A stretch of DNA of 64,000 bases from Siniperca chuatsi. Taxonomy: Eukaryota > Chordata > Actinopteri > Centrarchiformes > Sinipercidae. The DNA lies in NCBI RefSeq assembly GCF_020085105.1, contig NC_058043.1:10541167-10605166 (forward strand), read 5' to 3'. Below the pieces are notes generated by a model. The model did not search any database. It worked only from the letters and a program-made list of their open reading frames with translations, and had not been told where the DNA came from. Position 1 is the first letter of the stretch; each line of letters begins with the position of its first letter. The position numbers and the translations under genes are program-made. This document shows positions 32,740 to 45,525 of this stretch, piece after piece.

Positions 32740-34444
32740 GTGTTGTTTTTCAACCTGGAAATATCATGCTGTTTGCACATGACTCAGTAACTTCTTAATG
32801 AAATGATGAGCATGCTGCACCACAAGCCAAATGTTTAGAGAAGTGATCGTGTGATGTGAGGATCATCACTTCAGGTTGCCAGAATTTCTGGGACATTTAA
32901 GGCAGAGTAAAGAGAATTTCATGAATGAAATTAACGAGAAAAGGCACACAAAGTTTCCAGGAGAACATGTATGTGCTCGCTGCTGGAAATTTGCATTTGA
33001 AAAATAGTTTTAAGTTGAAGTGGCAGTCAAAATGGAAGTGCTGAAAGAAGTTAAGTTTAAGTGTAAATGCTGAGTGAAGTATCAGTTGAAGATCTATCAG
33101 ATAGTCTTGTCAAATGTGTAACTCGGATCAGATTAAGGTGGTCATTTATTGACTTTCAGTGGTATTATATAGTATTGTGACAATTCAATGCAGATGTAAT
33201 GCAGTAGAACACAACTCATGGTGTTTAACTTCAGTTTGGCCAAAGAAAATATAAAATACCAACACATTTTATTCACTGTTCATGTGAAAACTATTGTGAA
33301 GGCAAATAAACAGCATGAGGATTCTACTATGTGTATATTCTTCGATAATTTAACGTTGGCCTTTATTTACCATATCATGATATAGATTAATATCAGAAAA
33401 ATACTCTTATTATATTAATTTTAGCCATATTGTCCAGCCCAAGATCAGATGTGTCCTGTCAGTCAACAAGCCCCCTCTGAAGCAACAGCAATACCCAATA
33501 CTCATGTGGCACTCTAGTTCAACAAAGCACAAATTCCTGAGTATGATAATGCAGTAAAATGAATGCACTGCAGTTTTTCAGCAGCAGGTGTTTTTGATAC
33601 TTTTTACCTTGTCAGTTTTCTGAAAAGATTTTGTAGATTTCTTATATGTTCGGTTCAGTTCAGTCTGGTTCTTTAGTTCTTATTTTCTAATACGTCTTAA
33701 TGTCAGACATTGAGTACCTGTCTATCTTGATAAAGGTCAGTGGACTGTATAAACACCAGGGACAATGATGGAAACAACTGAGCTACAGCTGAACATGGCT
33801 TACTTACATCAGAGTCACCTTTCATACTGGATCTGTTTACAGGACAGTGAGTGAGGAACGTGTAGGTTGAGAGTCTGGTTCAGGTTCCTTCTGGGCGTAA
33901 CAGTCGACCCCTGCTTCACTCAGAGCAGCTGAAGTGTTTCTGTCCACATGGGGGCAGTATTTGTCAGGAGTATCAAGGACACTCAGTGGCCGAGGAGCAG
34001 CGGGCCACATTGAGCTGCAAACCAGCAGCAGCAGATTGTAACCCACCTGCTGTGGTGGCCTCCACTGAACAACATTAACCTTTGGTAGTCGTTTAATAGA
34101 CAGTGTGATGGATGACGGCGAGTGACACATTTTTCCGAAAATCTCACTCATGGCACCGTACTGTAGTTCAAAATTCATTACACATGGGAAGACCTCATTG
34201 GCACAGTGTTCACTTTTTCTCTCTCGTTTGCTTCATGTCAAAATCCCCTGAAAGTAGCTGCAGCTGTTAATTGATTACAGATGAGCTCTCCCTACATTGG
34301 CTTAAATCAGTGGCTATATTGAGCCAATCGGGAGCTGATGTTTCCCCACTAATGAGTAGCTACTCCTGTGGTTTTCTGTTCTGCTGTGATTAGGAGCAAA
34401 AATATATCAGTTGATAAAGTGCTTCATTTCTAACATACAGTATA

Positions 34445-34477
<33 letters not shown>

Positions 34478-34656
34478 GACTGGCTGTTATTTTTCCCATC
34501 TGCTGAGCCGGAGTGCGAGTCATTTATCTCAGTTATCCAGACAGTGTCAGAGCTCCATCTGTGAAAACAGTAAACACACTGACTCACACTCTCTAAGTGA
34601 CTGCCATTGATACCAGACAAGAGAGCACTGCCGAAACACACAAGGATAAAGTATGT

Positions 34657-34701
<45 letters not shown>

Positions 34702-34900
34702 GCTACAGTTACTGTTTGTTTTCATCTTATTACAGTGACAGGAGCATGGCAACCCCAGAGAGAAGCAGGATAATAGTGGTGTTTTGTTTTTCTTCTATTA
34801 TTTCCACTAATGGTCCAGGTTGCCCCTCTCCTTTAGATGATCCCTGCTTAGTCTGCATTCAGTTACCAGAGGATATCAGAGCCCTTTGTTGAAATGAAAT
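32740..34900. other. Intergenic DNA 3' of src; microsatellites, no gene
   Basis: No coding similarity. It contains (GT)n at 34447-34478 and (CA)n at about 34661-34700, which could pair as an inverted microsatellite hairpin. A complex block at 34240-34380 (TTAATTGATTACAGATGAG and neighbours) has PBX/HOX-like strings and could be a conserved element. Confidence 0.45.
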
Positions 34901-34904
34901 GACG

Positions 34905-35390
34905 CCTCAGTTTGGTTTGTCAAGCTTTGAGTATTTCCATTACCTTCCACTTTATGCTTCTGCTCCACTACATTTCTGCGGGAAACATTGTTATTTTATG
35001 TTACTTTGACAGAAACAGTTGTTTGTTACTTTTCATATTGGGATTTTACATTCAAAACAAATGATCATCTTATAATACTGCATATGATGCATTGTTATAG
35101 ATTAAAATATCCAACAGTATGCAATGCTGTTAAAAATAGCTCTACCTCAACCAACCACAACATTAAAGTACTGCTTACATGGAAATGCATCAGTGATAAT
35201 GAACCAATAATATAATAGTATAATGAGTACTTTTACTTTTGATACTTTATGTACATTTTGTTGCTAATAGTTCTGTACTTTTACTTAAGTAGTCTTGAAT
35301 GCAGGACTTTTATTTAATGTAGTATTCCTGTTGTGTGGCATTTCTGTCTTATGTAAATTATCTAAATACTTCTTTGACCACTGAATGTAA
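34905..35390 (+). repeat. ACTTTTACTT/AAGTA-rich repeat (family C, copy 1)
   Basis: It contains TTTGAGTATTTCCATTACC, GCTTCTGCTCCACTACATTT, GAGTACTTTTACTTTTGATA and TGAATGCAGGACTTTT. The same blocks, in the same order, occur at 40340-40900 and 41158-41265. Confidence 0.7.
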
Positions 35391-35654
35391 AGAATACCTG
35401 TCTCTGTAACTCAACCACTGCTGCTGTTACAACCCAAGTGTCAGTGCTGATGGCGCTGAATGAGCTGGGTGAACCGATATGAACAAGAATAACTACCATT
35501 TTCTATTTTTGATGAATTTTTAACTAGTTTTTTGTTTTTTCACATCTACTCCTTTTTCCACTTCCCACCCTTCACTCCAATTTCTCATCATTGCCTTTGC
35601 CTCCAACGTGTTCTTCCTGTTCCTTCTTCCCCGTCTCTCTCTTTGCACACTTAG

Positions 35655-35669
35655 ATATTCTGTTTGAAG
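35655..35669 (+). other. Possible 15-nt microexon (weak)
   Basis: ATATTCTGTTTGAAG stands between a long pyrimidine tract (about 35550-35650) ending CACACTTAG and the strong donor GTAAGA. The splice signals are better than chance, but there is no neighbouring coding exon to attach it to. Confidence 0.2.
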
Positions 35670-36554
35670 GTAAGACGTACTGCAGGAGGTGGAAACTGAC
35701 CCACATGTTCTTCATCAACTAACTTCAAACACCGGGAAGATCACTCAGCTATACGTGTACGAACAATCCATTCAGTTTCCTCTGTGCTTGACTGCTCCTA
35801 ATGACTCTTACAGACTCTGAAGGATATTCAGTGTGCAGCTTGTGAATAGGAACAAGAGATTCTTTTTGATATCAGAGGATGAACAGGTGTGCAGACGCCT
35901 ACAAACTTTAATCAGTCTTCCTTTGTTGTGAAGTGCTGCGCAGTGTTGACAGAGCTGTTTGGAGCCCAACCTGCATGACTGCCTTACAAGTTTCCTGCCA
36001 AGTTGCCACGGGTTATGGAGGTCTTTGTAGCATGAAGTTGTACCCTGTAGCTATTATTGATATCAGTCGCTTTGGCAGGAAAAATTACGCCTGCAGCTCA
36101 GTTCTGACTTGGCAGCGAGAACTGCAATGGGACGGTTTTGTTACACTTGAAAACCTGTGCACACATATTCAAGAGACCTGAAAATATGTGCTGCATTTTC
36201 CACTGTTTTGATGTCCGAACAAGCAGAATATTTAATTTCATTTCAATGTGTATTCAAAAGTTTTTAAAAAAAAAAATTGAGTTATCTCACACTTTTTCAT
36301 TGCCTATCATTGGTTTTTAGAGGTTTTGGGTCTTGGATGAACAAAAACAATTGTCTTTTTGTTTGTAATAATCTTTTTGCTGGGTTGCCAGGTTCTTTGA
36401 TTTCATGCTATTCTTTGCAGCATACTTGTGGTATCATGGCATATGGTAGATGGATTTGTATACACACACACACACACACTTCAATGAATAACACAAGTAA
36501 TGAGCTCAATGCATCATCCCATCACCAGTCCCTCATTTCTTCTTTCTTTCTTCC

Positions 36555-37455
36555 TTTTTATTAGCCATGCTAGCAGCATATCTAGGGACTCCTGGATGGA
36601 TTGCCATGAAATTTTGTACAAACAGCTATTGTGTCCAGAGGATGAATCCTACTGACTTGGTGATCCTCTGACATTTCCATTAGCACCACCATGAGGTTGA
36701 CATTTGTTATTTTGACAGACATATCTCAACAACTATTGAATGGATTGCCATGAAATTTGGTACAGACTTCCACATCCCTTTCAGGATAAATTGTCAAAAT
36801 TTCAATTTGCCCATTACTTTGGTTTATAACCAAATACCTGCAAAATTAATGACATTCCCATCAGTCTCAGGTGTACTTTGTGTTTAGTGCTAATTAGCAA
36901 AAGTTAGCATGCTAACACCCTAAACTAAGATGGTGAACAAGGTAAATATTTCTCTTATCAAAAAGTACAGTATAAATGGTAAAAATAAATATTAATTTGA
37001 TTTGTTTAGATTGACTTCTGATAGAAAAGCAGACTAATACACTTGACTTTTCATCTTACACCACCATGAGGTTTACATTTGTGGTTTCCAGTAAAATGTT
37101 TCAGTGAAACTACTGGATGTATCACCGTGAAATTTAGAACACACATTCATGTCCCCCTCAGGAGCAATTGTACTAACTCTGGTAAACCCTTAACGTTTCA
37201 TCTATCACCAAGATCAGATCAAAACAGATCACAAAACTAATTCCCATCTGCCTCAGCTGTAATTTGTGTTTATTGCTAATTAGCACATGTTAGCATGCTA
37301 ACACACTAAACAGGGAAGGTGAACATGGTAAACAGTATAGCCTACCTGCTAAACATCAGCATGATTGTGTTGTCATTGTCACCATTATAGCATGTTAACG
37401 TTAGCATTTAGCTTGAATGAATGCTGAGTTCAGCCTCACAGCGCCACATGGGTGT
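36555..37455 (-). repeat. GCTAACATGCT-rich repeat (family B), two units, minus orientation
   Basis: Two tandem units (about 36560-36940 and 37060-37450) each carry CCATGAAATTT, CCCTTTCAGGA or CCCCTCAGGA, AATTAGCA and GTTAGCATGCTAACAC. The second ends in the CTCACAG...CCACATGGGTGTAGAC block also seen at 1930-2095. Confidence 0.75.
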
Positions 37456-38919
37456 AGACTCTGTTTCTTTATTTTTGCCTTTCTTTTCCTTTCCATTCTC
37501 TCTGTCCACTCTTCTCCCTGCTCATAAACCCTCCCTCCCTTTGTCAGCTCTCATCCTCTTGCTAACACTTTGTCACATTGCTCTTTCCCACTCTCACTCC
37601 TTTTTCCCCTCACTTATCACTGCACACACAGACTCCCTCTACCTGTCTCTTCTATCTTTCTGTATCTCTTTCTCCCTTTCCCTCCCTCTCTTTGCCTAGA
37701 TGTTAACATCTTGCTGCTACATTCATGTTTTGGGCCTCTCTAAAACCATCCGCTTCTCACCCGCTCCCTCTACTGTTATCCATCATCCTCTATTGGTCCA
37801 TTCATCACGTAGTCAGGTCGCTATTGGTTCATTCATCAACCAGCCAGCACCCCCGCAGCTGCAGACAGCAACCAGCACACAGGCCCAGGAATGTATAGGC
37901 TCAGAGCTTGGTCCCTAATGTTGCACGGCACTTGAAACTGTGCAGTAAGTATCCTGGGAAATTTTCCCAGAGGCAAGACTCCTTTGACAGCCTCTATTAT
38001 AAAGTACTAGTCTTGTACTAGTAATGGTCTGATAAAGAAAATAACTGTGCTATGACACTGCAGAACCTGTTTTCAAGCTTTCATACGAAACTGGGAGACG
38101 TGGCTGATTAGTTTGTCAGATAGAAAGAATCTTCCAGACATTTCACTGAAGCTGACATGAATCTGGGTGTAACACTGGGTGGTGTGAATTTTTCTGTATT
38201 TATACCATGGCCGCCAAAAATACTAGTGTCCGGCTGCCAGGCATCTGTTCATATTACAAAACACCCCGAACATATGCTGCCTTCAAACCCAATGAGCGAG
38301 GTTGAATTTTTGACATGCAGAATCGAATACACAATAAGCCTGGCATTCAAGTGGTTAAAGTCATTGGTGACTTAAGACACTGTTGCTAGATATTACTGTA
38401 CAACTAAAAATATTTTCTTTACCTGTTTCCCAAGTTGCAACTCCATCTCCGGACCCTGAGAAAGACAGTAGCCAGAAATAACAGATGTCCTTGCTCGTTT
38501 TGAACGACACAAGAAAAATACAAATATGTTATTGCTTATGAAAATCTAAAATAACGGAAAGTAACATTTAACTGTTAACAACATTTTTTGATTTTGGTTC
38601 ACATCCTAGAAATAATTAATTTATTGTTCGGCAGATGTTGTGTTTTTTATCCAGATGGTGGCTTTGAGGATTCTGGAGCCCTTCAAGACAGTAGCAAGTG
38701 TTGTTTAACAACCTGCTGGGTTTTTCACAGATTGTCAAGAATTTATCATTCAGAAGAACAGATGTGTGCCGCAGACTGAAATGTTCCTATACAGCAATGA
38801 AGGAGAGACATGAACTGGGGTTAACTAGAAACAAGAAAAGGGTAGGCAACTGTAGTAATTCATTAAAAAATAAAAATAACTTCAATGGGCTTCAACATTT
38901 TGAATAGGACTCTAAGAGT

Positions 38920-39200
38920 CTGCAGCTAAGCTAGCACCTCTCTGAAGCTGTATTTAGGCACAGTGGTACTTTGAGCTAAATGCTAATGTCAGCATGCTAA
39001 CATTCTCACAATGACAATGCTAACATGATGATGTTTAGCAGGTATAATGTTTATCACGTTAAACACAAAGTACAGCTGAGGCTGATGGGAATGTCATTAG
39101 TTTTACAGGTATTTGGTCATAAACCAAACATAGGACACATTTAAAGTTTGACCTGATGGTGCCACAGTTAGAGGATCAGTGAGCATGGTATAAGTGCAAT
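38920..39200 (+). repeat. GCTAACATGCT-rich repeat (family B), partial
   Basis: AGCTAAATGCTAATGTCAGC, TTTAGCAGGTATAATGTTTA and AAGTACAGCTGAGGCTGATG match family B. A (CA)n at 39384-39402 and another at about 39549-39580 follow. Confidence 0.75.
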
Positions 39201-40718
39201 AATACACTCTGTGGTGTTCTGATATAGAAAATAAGGAACTCACCTCCGCCTAGTCCATTATTTTTGATCAGGGCACCTAAGCGCGTATCATCACTTAAAT
39301 ACACTCATATTGCCTACAGAGAAGTTTTATGGAAGCTACTGGTTTAGTTGTGACTCATCCTCACTTACAACCATCAAATCACCACACACACACACACACA
39401 CCATTTTAACATGGGCAGGAAGGCAGACCTCCGAACGAGGCACAGCTGCATTCCTCTGGTTACATGTAAATGTTTGCACGTGCTGAGACCAAACACAAAA
39501 AAACACACCTACTGGCATAGATACATAGGTCCAGGGCCTTTTACACACATGTGCACACACACACACACACACACACACACGACAACTGAAGCTATTAGAA
39601 GCAGTGGGCAAGGCTCCTAATAAGCTCCAACCCGACCCAGTTTCACATGCTACACACACAGAAACAGAATGTAAACTTCCTCCATATATCTCCAGGTGAT
39701 ATTAATTAAAGTGTGAACATTTTTATGGATCTATTAACGCAGCTGCTCTCAGAGGACGCAGCTGTCTGAGTCTCTGACAAATAGGCTCAATTGCCAGTCG
39801 CTGTCCTCTCCTCATTCTCACCAGCTAAACCTTTTGCCCCCCCTGAGAGCATGGACGAAAGACGGACAGAGAAATATACACATTCAAATATACACACTCG
39901 CATACAACATGTGAATGTATAGGTTAGGTATTTGTCAGCAGAACTGTGTCATTCTGGAAATTGGGTTCATATCATCACCATCAGCTGAAAAGTTCCTAAC
40001 CCCCTCATGACCTCATTTTGATGATTTTTTGTTATTTACCTTCAGTTAAAGGTGATTAATGGTCCTCCTTGAAGGTTGCCAAAATTCTTCAACTCCCGGG
40101 TTTATTAAACCTTTTCATATCCACTTATATTTTTTTTAAATGTGTGGATGTCAAGCTAAAAACACTTTCTCCACTGCCATTTTTGAAGTGATATACCCAA
40201 CGACAGTGATATGTTTCTGTTATTACCAAATGGGCCACAGCTGTCAACTCCATGAATGAAATATTAATATTTACAAAGTTTCAACTCTTGGTGATATGTT
40301 TGAGCTTAAAGGGTCAGTTCACCCATATTACAAGAAAAAGCATATTCTCACTTACTCAAGTACTTTACTTAAGTGCAATTTTGAGGTACTTGTACTTTAC
40401 TTGAGTATTTCCATTTTATGCTACTTTATACTTCTACTCCTGTTCATTTAAGTGGTAAATACTGTGCTTTTTACTCCACTACATTCACCTGACAGCTATA
40501 GCTTCTAGTTACTTTAAAGATTGAGATTTTAATTTAAAAATATAAGCCTATAAAATCTTATAAAAGACACTGTAATATCAGAGATTAAATCAGTAGTTCC
40601 AAACCTTTCTCACTTGTAACCCCTTGCAAAAAAAAAGGTTCTTATCTTGTTTTGAAGTCCAAAAAATGAATACAGATTTGTGTATCCAAACACTGTTTTT
40701 TCTTCTTTCCTCCCATTA

Positions 40719-40764
40719 ATAAATCTCCCATTAATCATCGTGAGATGATTAATGGGAGATTTAT
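40719..40764. repeat. Perfect 21-bp inverted repeat with 4-nt loop
   Basis: Arm 40719-40739 (ATAAATCTCCCATTAATCAT plus C) is the exact reverse complement of 40744-40764, with loop GTGA. The left arm is preceded by a partial direct repeat, CCCATTAAT. Confidence 0.95.
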
Positions 40765-40922
40765 CCCTCAGATTTATCTTGTGACCCTTTGAAGGGGCCT
40801 GACTCCTAGGTTGGGAAATTAAACTACTGAACCGTGTATGAGGTAGTTAAAACTAGCTCCACCTTGATCAGCAACGAAAGTAAAATGCTGCTTACTCATT
40901 GATGCTTCAGTACTAATATCAG

Positions 40923-41127
40923 AATCAGAATCAGAAATACTTTATTGATCCCCGAGGGGAAACTCTTTTGTTACAGCAGCTCACTATCACGTCAGTGCAC
41001 ACAGTACTAACAAGTACAAGTACTAAGCAAAAAATATAATACACTATAATACAGGTCAGATAAATTAAGTACCAAGTGGGTATAAGTACAAAATTAAAAT
41101 AATATAATCATTTAATTAACTGTGTAG
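40923..41127 (-). mobile_element. 5'-truncated non-LTR retroposon, minus strand
   Basis: A 205-bp insertion flanked by the 9-bp direct repeat TAATATCAG (40914-40922 and 41128-41136). Read on the minus strand it ends with CCCCTCGGGGATCAATAAAG, then TATTTC and TGATTC repeats, which is the 3' end and short-repeat tail of a widespread fish non-LTR family. A longer copy lies at 60038-60440. Confidence 0.7.
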
Positions 41128-41302
41128 TAATATCAGTCACAGGAGTCATTTTTATGCAGAATGAGTACTTTTACTTTTGATACTTTAAGTACATTTTGCT
41201 GATAATACATCTTTTACTTAAGTAGGATTTTAAATGCAGGACTTTTTTTACTTTGCGATATTCCACCACTGGTGGTATGTGGCCATGTAGAACCACAAAT
41301 TC

Positions 41303-41478
41303 TGGAGCTTTTGATTATATCACATGATCTTCCTCAGCAGATGGACTTGTCCAGTTGTCATGGAATGTGTCCAGATTTCCATTTTTTTTCTCAGCACTTT
41401 AAGGACTTTTTGTCCACATTGGCTTAAACCTGTTGGCTTCATCTGCTGAGGAAGATTGTGTGATATGATTGAAAGCTG
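41303..41478. repeat. Imperfect 40-bp foldback
   Basis: TCACATGATCTTCCTCAGCA (left arm) is matched by TGCTGAGGAAGATTGTGTGA (right arm), extending to about 40 bp per arm around a loop of about 96 bp. Confidence 0.8.
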
Positions 41479-42109
41479 GAGAACAGCCACTAAATGTATG
41501 GACCTTGTGGTGAGACTGTTTTGTCAACTGCTGTTTCCAAGGTCTAGAATGAACTGTAATCTCAGATTTGGGTTTTATTTTCCCTTCTTTAAAACTAAAA
41601 TCTGTCTCTGAGATTTTTGCCACCAGCCCATTAGGTACAATAGTTAAGGATGATTAATTAAATTAATAATTACATTTAAAAATTCAACAGTAACATCTCT
41701 ATCTAGAAACACTGACTCCGTTATTTTGGAGAATCTCCAGACCTCACTGTGAACAGTTTTCATTGGAATTACTTTGTACTGAAGAAACAGTCCCTATGAA
41801 AATTGTCCACTGCGTGTTTTGTGGTGCTCACAGCAATAAAAACTTTAATGAGCAGCAACATCTCTTTCCAGAGTCAGAATCCCTTGTCACGAATATCTTA
41901 ACAGAAACTAACTGAATGGCTAGATACCATAGTGAACTGGCCCTTTAACACATGTCAAACACATGTCACTGGATAATTAATAAGTTGAATATTCTGAAAA
42001 TGTTGACATATCAGGGTCAGTACTTCCTTTTGACACTTGGACAGAATACAGAGCTCCTCCACTGTTACTCTTTAATGACTGAATGTGATGGCATGTCTGT
42101 TCCTATACA

Positions 42110-42425
42110 GCAGCCCATATATCAGCCTTGACCACACAGCCTCCAGTGGTGCGACAGGGCACAGCTGAGAGTCTGGTGCCAACGATAACAAGGGCCTCCT
42201 TCAGTGCCACGTACTCTCCTGCAACGCCGCACCTGTCGTCGTTCGTGTGCATGTATCTATGTGTGCACGTGTGTGTGTGTGTAAAGCATGTAACTGAAAA
42301 GACATGTGGTGCTCATACACATTCCTTCCGGCCCGCTCATGAATCACTCTGCCCCCACCTCTGCAGCCACCGGCCCGGGGGTTCCTTGGAGAAAGAGGAA
42401 GAGAGATGGGAGGGCGAATGAGGAG
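42110..42425 (+). other. Possible exon (weak)
   Basis: After TCCTATACAG an open frame reads AAHISALTTQPPVVRQGTAE and on to about 42250, where a GT microsatellite begins. A second acceptor-like CTCTGCAG at 42359-42366 precedes an open stretch coding VPWRKRKRDGR. GC content is higher than around it. No family is recognised and no matching donor was identified. Confidence 0.15.
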
Positions 42426-42429
42426 AAGT

Positions 42430-45400
42430 GTAGGAGGCTGAACTATGTAGAGTGTAATAGCTGTACTTTATGTATGTACAGTATGTGTGCTATCTGCTTA
42501 TCTGGGTGTAGGTGCACTGCTTATACATGTTTTTGTACAGATTTTATTAGAGGAAAGGTTTATCTGTGAGGGATAAAGAAAGAACAATCTGATTAGGGAG
42601 AAGTGTAAAAACACACCTGCATACCTACAGTATGTTTGAGGCTTGAGTTTGTTTACTGTGGACAACAGATGAACTCCAGCTGTCTGTGACGCTGCCTGAG
42701 AGGGTAATGAAAGCAGATGTTATGATAAGCATACAGTTCTTCTTATATTTCCTAAACCCTTAACATCCACTCTTTTCTGAGTGAAATATTAAAATATTCA
42801 CTCCTTGTTTTTTGTTGTTGCACCATTCTTTCAGATGGAAATATTTTAAATGTCTTGTACTTCATTTTACCAAAATTCAGCCTGCCATCTTTGGTATGTT
42901 TGGAAACTTTGGGATCTCCACTAGAATCTAAAATGAAGTTATGTGGATTTGAGCAGAGTTTGGCTGCACAGCATGAGTTTGTATCGACTGTCTCGTCTGC
43001 AGGAAAGTGGGATTGAAGAGGTTAAGTATTAATTTGCACCAGTTTAAGCTTCATTATGGTTGTCTAAGAAATTACATCAACACACACACACATACAGAAG
43101 GGTGGTCATGTGCGCATCCAATCCCGTATTTAGGCCAGGTGCAGGATGGCTGATTTAGTATGAGAAAATATAGAGAATATCACCACACTGGATTGTAGCT
43201 CTCTCTTTTTTGGTCTGAAACGTGATGAAAATGATGTCACGAGAAAGGAAAAAGGAAAAGTATATAGGTACAATATTGATGACATCATGGTCAAACAATG
43301 TCACAAATCAGACAGCCAAGATATGTTGTTAAAGACAAATTCCAGTAGTTGCAAATCACAAACAAAATATTCAAAAATATTTTAAAAAGTGGGCTACAGG
43401 ACAACATTGGGCACGATTCAATAGACCCCATTGTGTAAGATTTCATAGATGAGTAGAAAATAATGGAACCCCCCCCCCAAAAAAATGGAGAAAATGTAAC
43501 TATTACAGTTTCAGGATGACTATTAGTATCTTGAGTGCTTCATTGAAAGTGTTGAAACTGTTTTGCTGGATTGGTTGATCATGATGTCTGGAACTTTTTA
43601 TGTTATACTATCTTTTGTATTAAAAACATACAAAGGTCATATTGTTGTATTCAGGGGATTTACTCCTTTATTAGTACTAGTGCAGTTTAGGATAACTTCA
43701 CTGATGTGTTGTTCTTTTCATGAGATTTGTTGATAATAATTTAAAATAAATAACAATGCCAGCCTTATTGTTTAAATAATCTACTATTACTGTTGATAAT
43801 TTCCATCCAAGAATGTACAACTCACTCTGGAAAAGCCCTGACACTGGCTGTCTCCCATCCACTCACACTCTCCCACCGGGGGCCCGACATACCCCGGGAC
43901 ACAATGTCAAATTCCACATGGCTGAGCTACCTGGCCAGGCTATTATTGGACCACATGCCTGACGGGACTGCAGGAGGCTGGGAGGAGACAAATAACAACT
44001 GTGAAGCTGATATGCAAGGTGATGGAGACAGACAGTAGGACAGGAAGCTCCCTGACAGGCATGAAACAGATATCACACAGAGAAAGAGAAAAAATAGATG
44101 AAACAAACATAAACAGAGATAGAACAACCAACCAAATTGACATAATCTGCAATAAGTAGGCACAACTGGAGCCCTGAAACTGACACAATTTAGATTATCT
44201 GTATTTTGCCATGTTTGACATTTTGTGAGTGATTTAATGTATCTTTTTCCCATAATGTCAAAAATAAAAGTATGCAGTACAGTATAGGGATGATATAGGT
44301 ATACAGTATAGGTTCTCCTTAATACATAGCCTACAGTACATGACTGCCTGGTGTAGTTTTATGACAAAAGTTAGCTTCAGCTAGGTAGCTAGCTGAAAAG
44401 GCTCGTGCTCAGTTTGTTTAGCGGCCAGTGCTTTCAGTTAAGCTAGCTAGCCACTACACCACAATTGTGAAGAAAAACTGGAAATATGGTGAGGAAATGG
44501 GGAAAATAGATTAAGACCAAAAAAGTTGAAAACTAAAATGAGCAAGTGAAAGATAAATAGAAGAGTAAATTCAGTTTTAATTTATTCAATCAATTGATTG
44601 GTGGTAGATAAAGCTTTATATTTCTTTTTACACTCCATTTTAAATATTTAACTAACAAAATTATTTATTGATGTGTTCAGTTATATTTTTGACTTGTCTG
44701 ATACTTTTACTACATTTTTTCCATACAACACAAGGACAGGATTCTTATTTAGAAAAAAGAGACATTTTCTTTATATTACTTTTAACACAGGTTTTCTCTT
44801 TGTTGTTTTTACTCTTTCTTCACTGCAGATATGAAAAGGCTGCACAAGAATCCAATAAGGATCTTTTAAAGCTGTCATGTAGCAGATATTTTTGAATACT
44901 TGTGGTGGGTCAGATATGTCTAAACAGACAGTCATTAACAATTGAGGTAACCGCAATCATTTAATGTTCCACAAGGAAAGTATTTTCATAAAAGCCCTAT
45001 TTACGCACTTTTAAAAAATGTTTTCACTGGACTGAGAGTTAATTTTTCTGAGCTTCACGTGTCCAGAAAAACAAGAATCTGAGATGCTGTTTAAGACGGC
45101 TGGAAGATAATCTACTGCCAGAAGAACATGAGATCATCACTGAATCAGCAAAGTTATGATCTATAATAACCACATATTACAGCCAGACGCTGTTGTGTTT
45201 GGAGAAATATGTGACGAGCCAATGCTCTCGTTTCCGCAGGGCAGCCTCTTCTCACAGAGAAGCTCATATATTTGTAGCCTCCTTTTTGCATTCAGGCCCC
45301 CCCAGGCCTCCTCTTCCTCCTCTTCTTCATCCTCCTCCCAGGTCAAGGATCTAGTACATGCAAGAGATGGATAAAACTTTTTCGTGGGAGGGAGAGTCAA

Positions 45401-45500
45401 ATGGTTTATCAGAGAGGTCGGCTGAGGAGGAGAGGAGGGGAGAGGTGGGAAGGCTGCAACAGCCAAACACAACAGATGTTCGGCTGCGGACGGAACAGAA
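42430..45500. other. Intergenic DNA without a recognisable gene
   Basis: AT-rich DNA with a C9/A7 run at 43471, a block at about 43640-43800 similar to part of the 47.4-kb element, and tandem TAGCTAGC strings at about 44385-44450. No supported gene on either strand. Confidence 0.5.
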
Positions 45501-45525
45501 AGGTCTCAATGGGATTTACACCCAG

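Larger units (their letters stand above)
40306..41948. mobile_element. TTAAAGG-terminated TIR element with nested insertions
   Basis: Left end TTAAAGGGTCAGTTCACCC, right end GTGAACTGGCCCTTTAA (17-bp inverse with one mismatch). The interior is a mosaic: a family C repeat, a perfect 21-bp hairpin (40719-40764), a retroposon with its own target duplication (40923-41127) and a foldback at 41303-41478. A related element at 46893-47463 shares the left end and the internal string AACATCTCTTTCCA. No transposase is visible, and no clear outer target duplication was found. Confidence 0.6.

Noticed and set aside
34390..34892. Frames over the GT and CA microsatellites (VCVCVC, THTHTH)
   Set aside because: Repeat translations with no flanking similarity.
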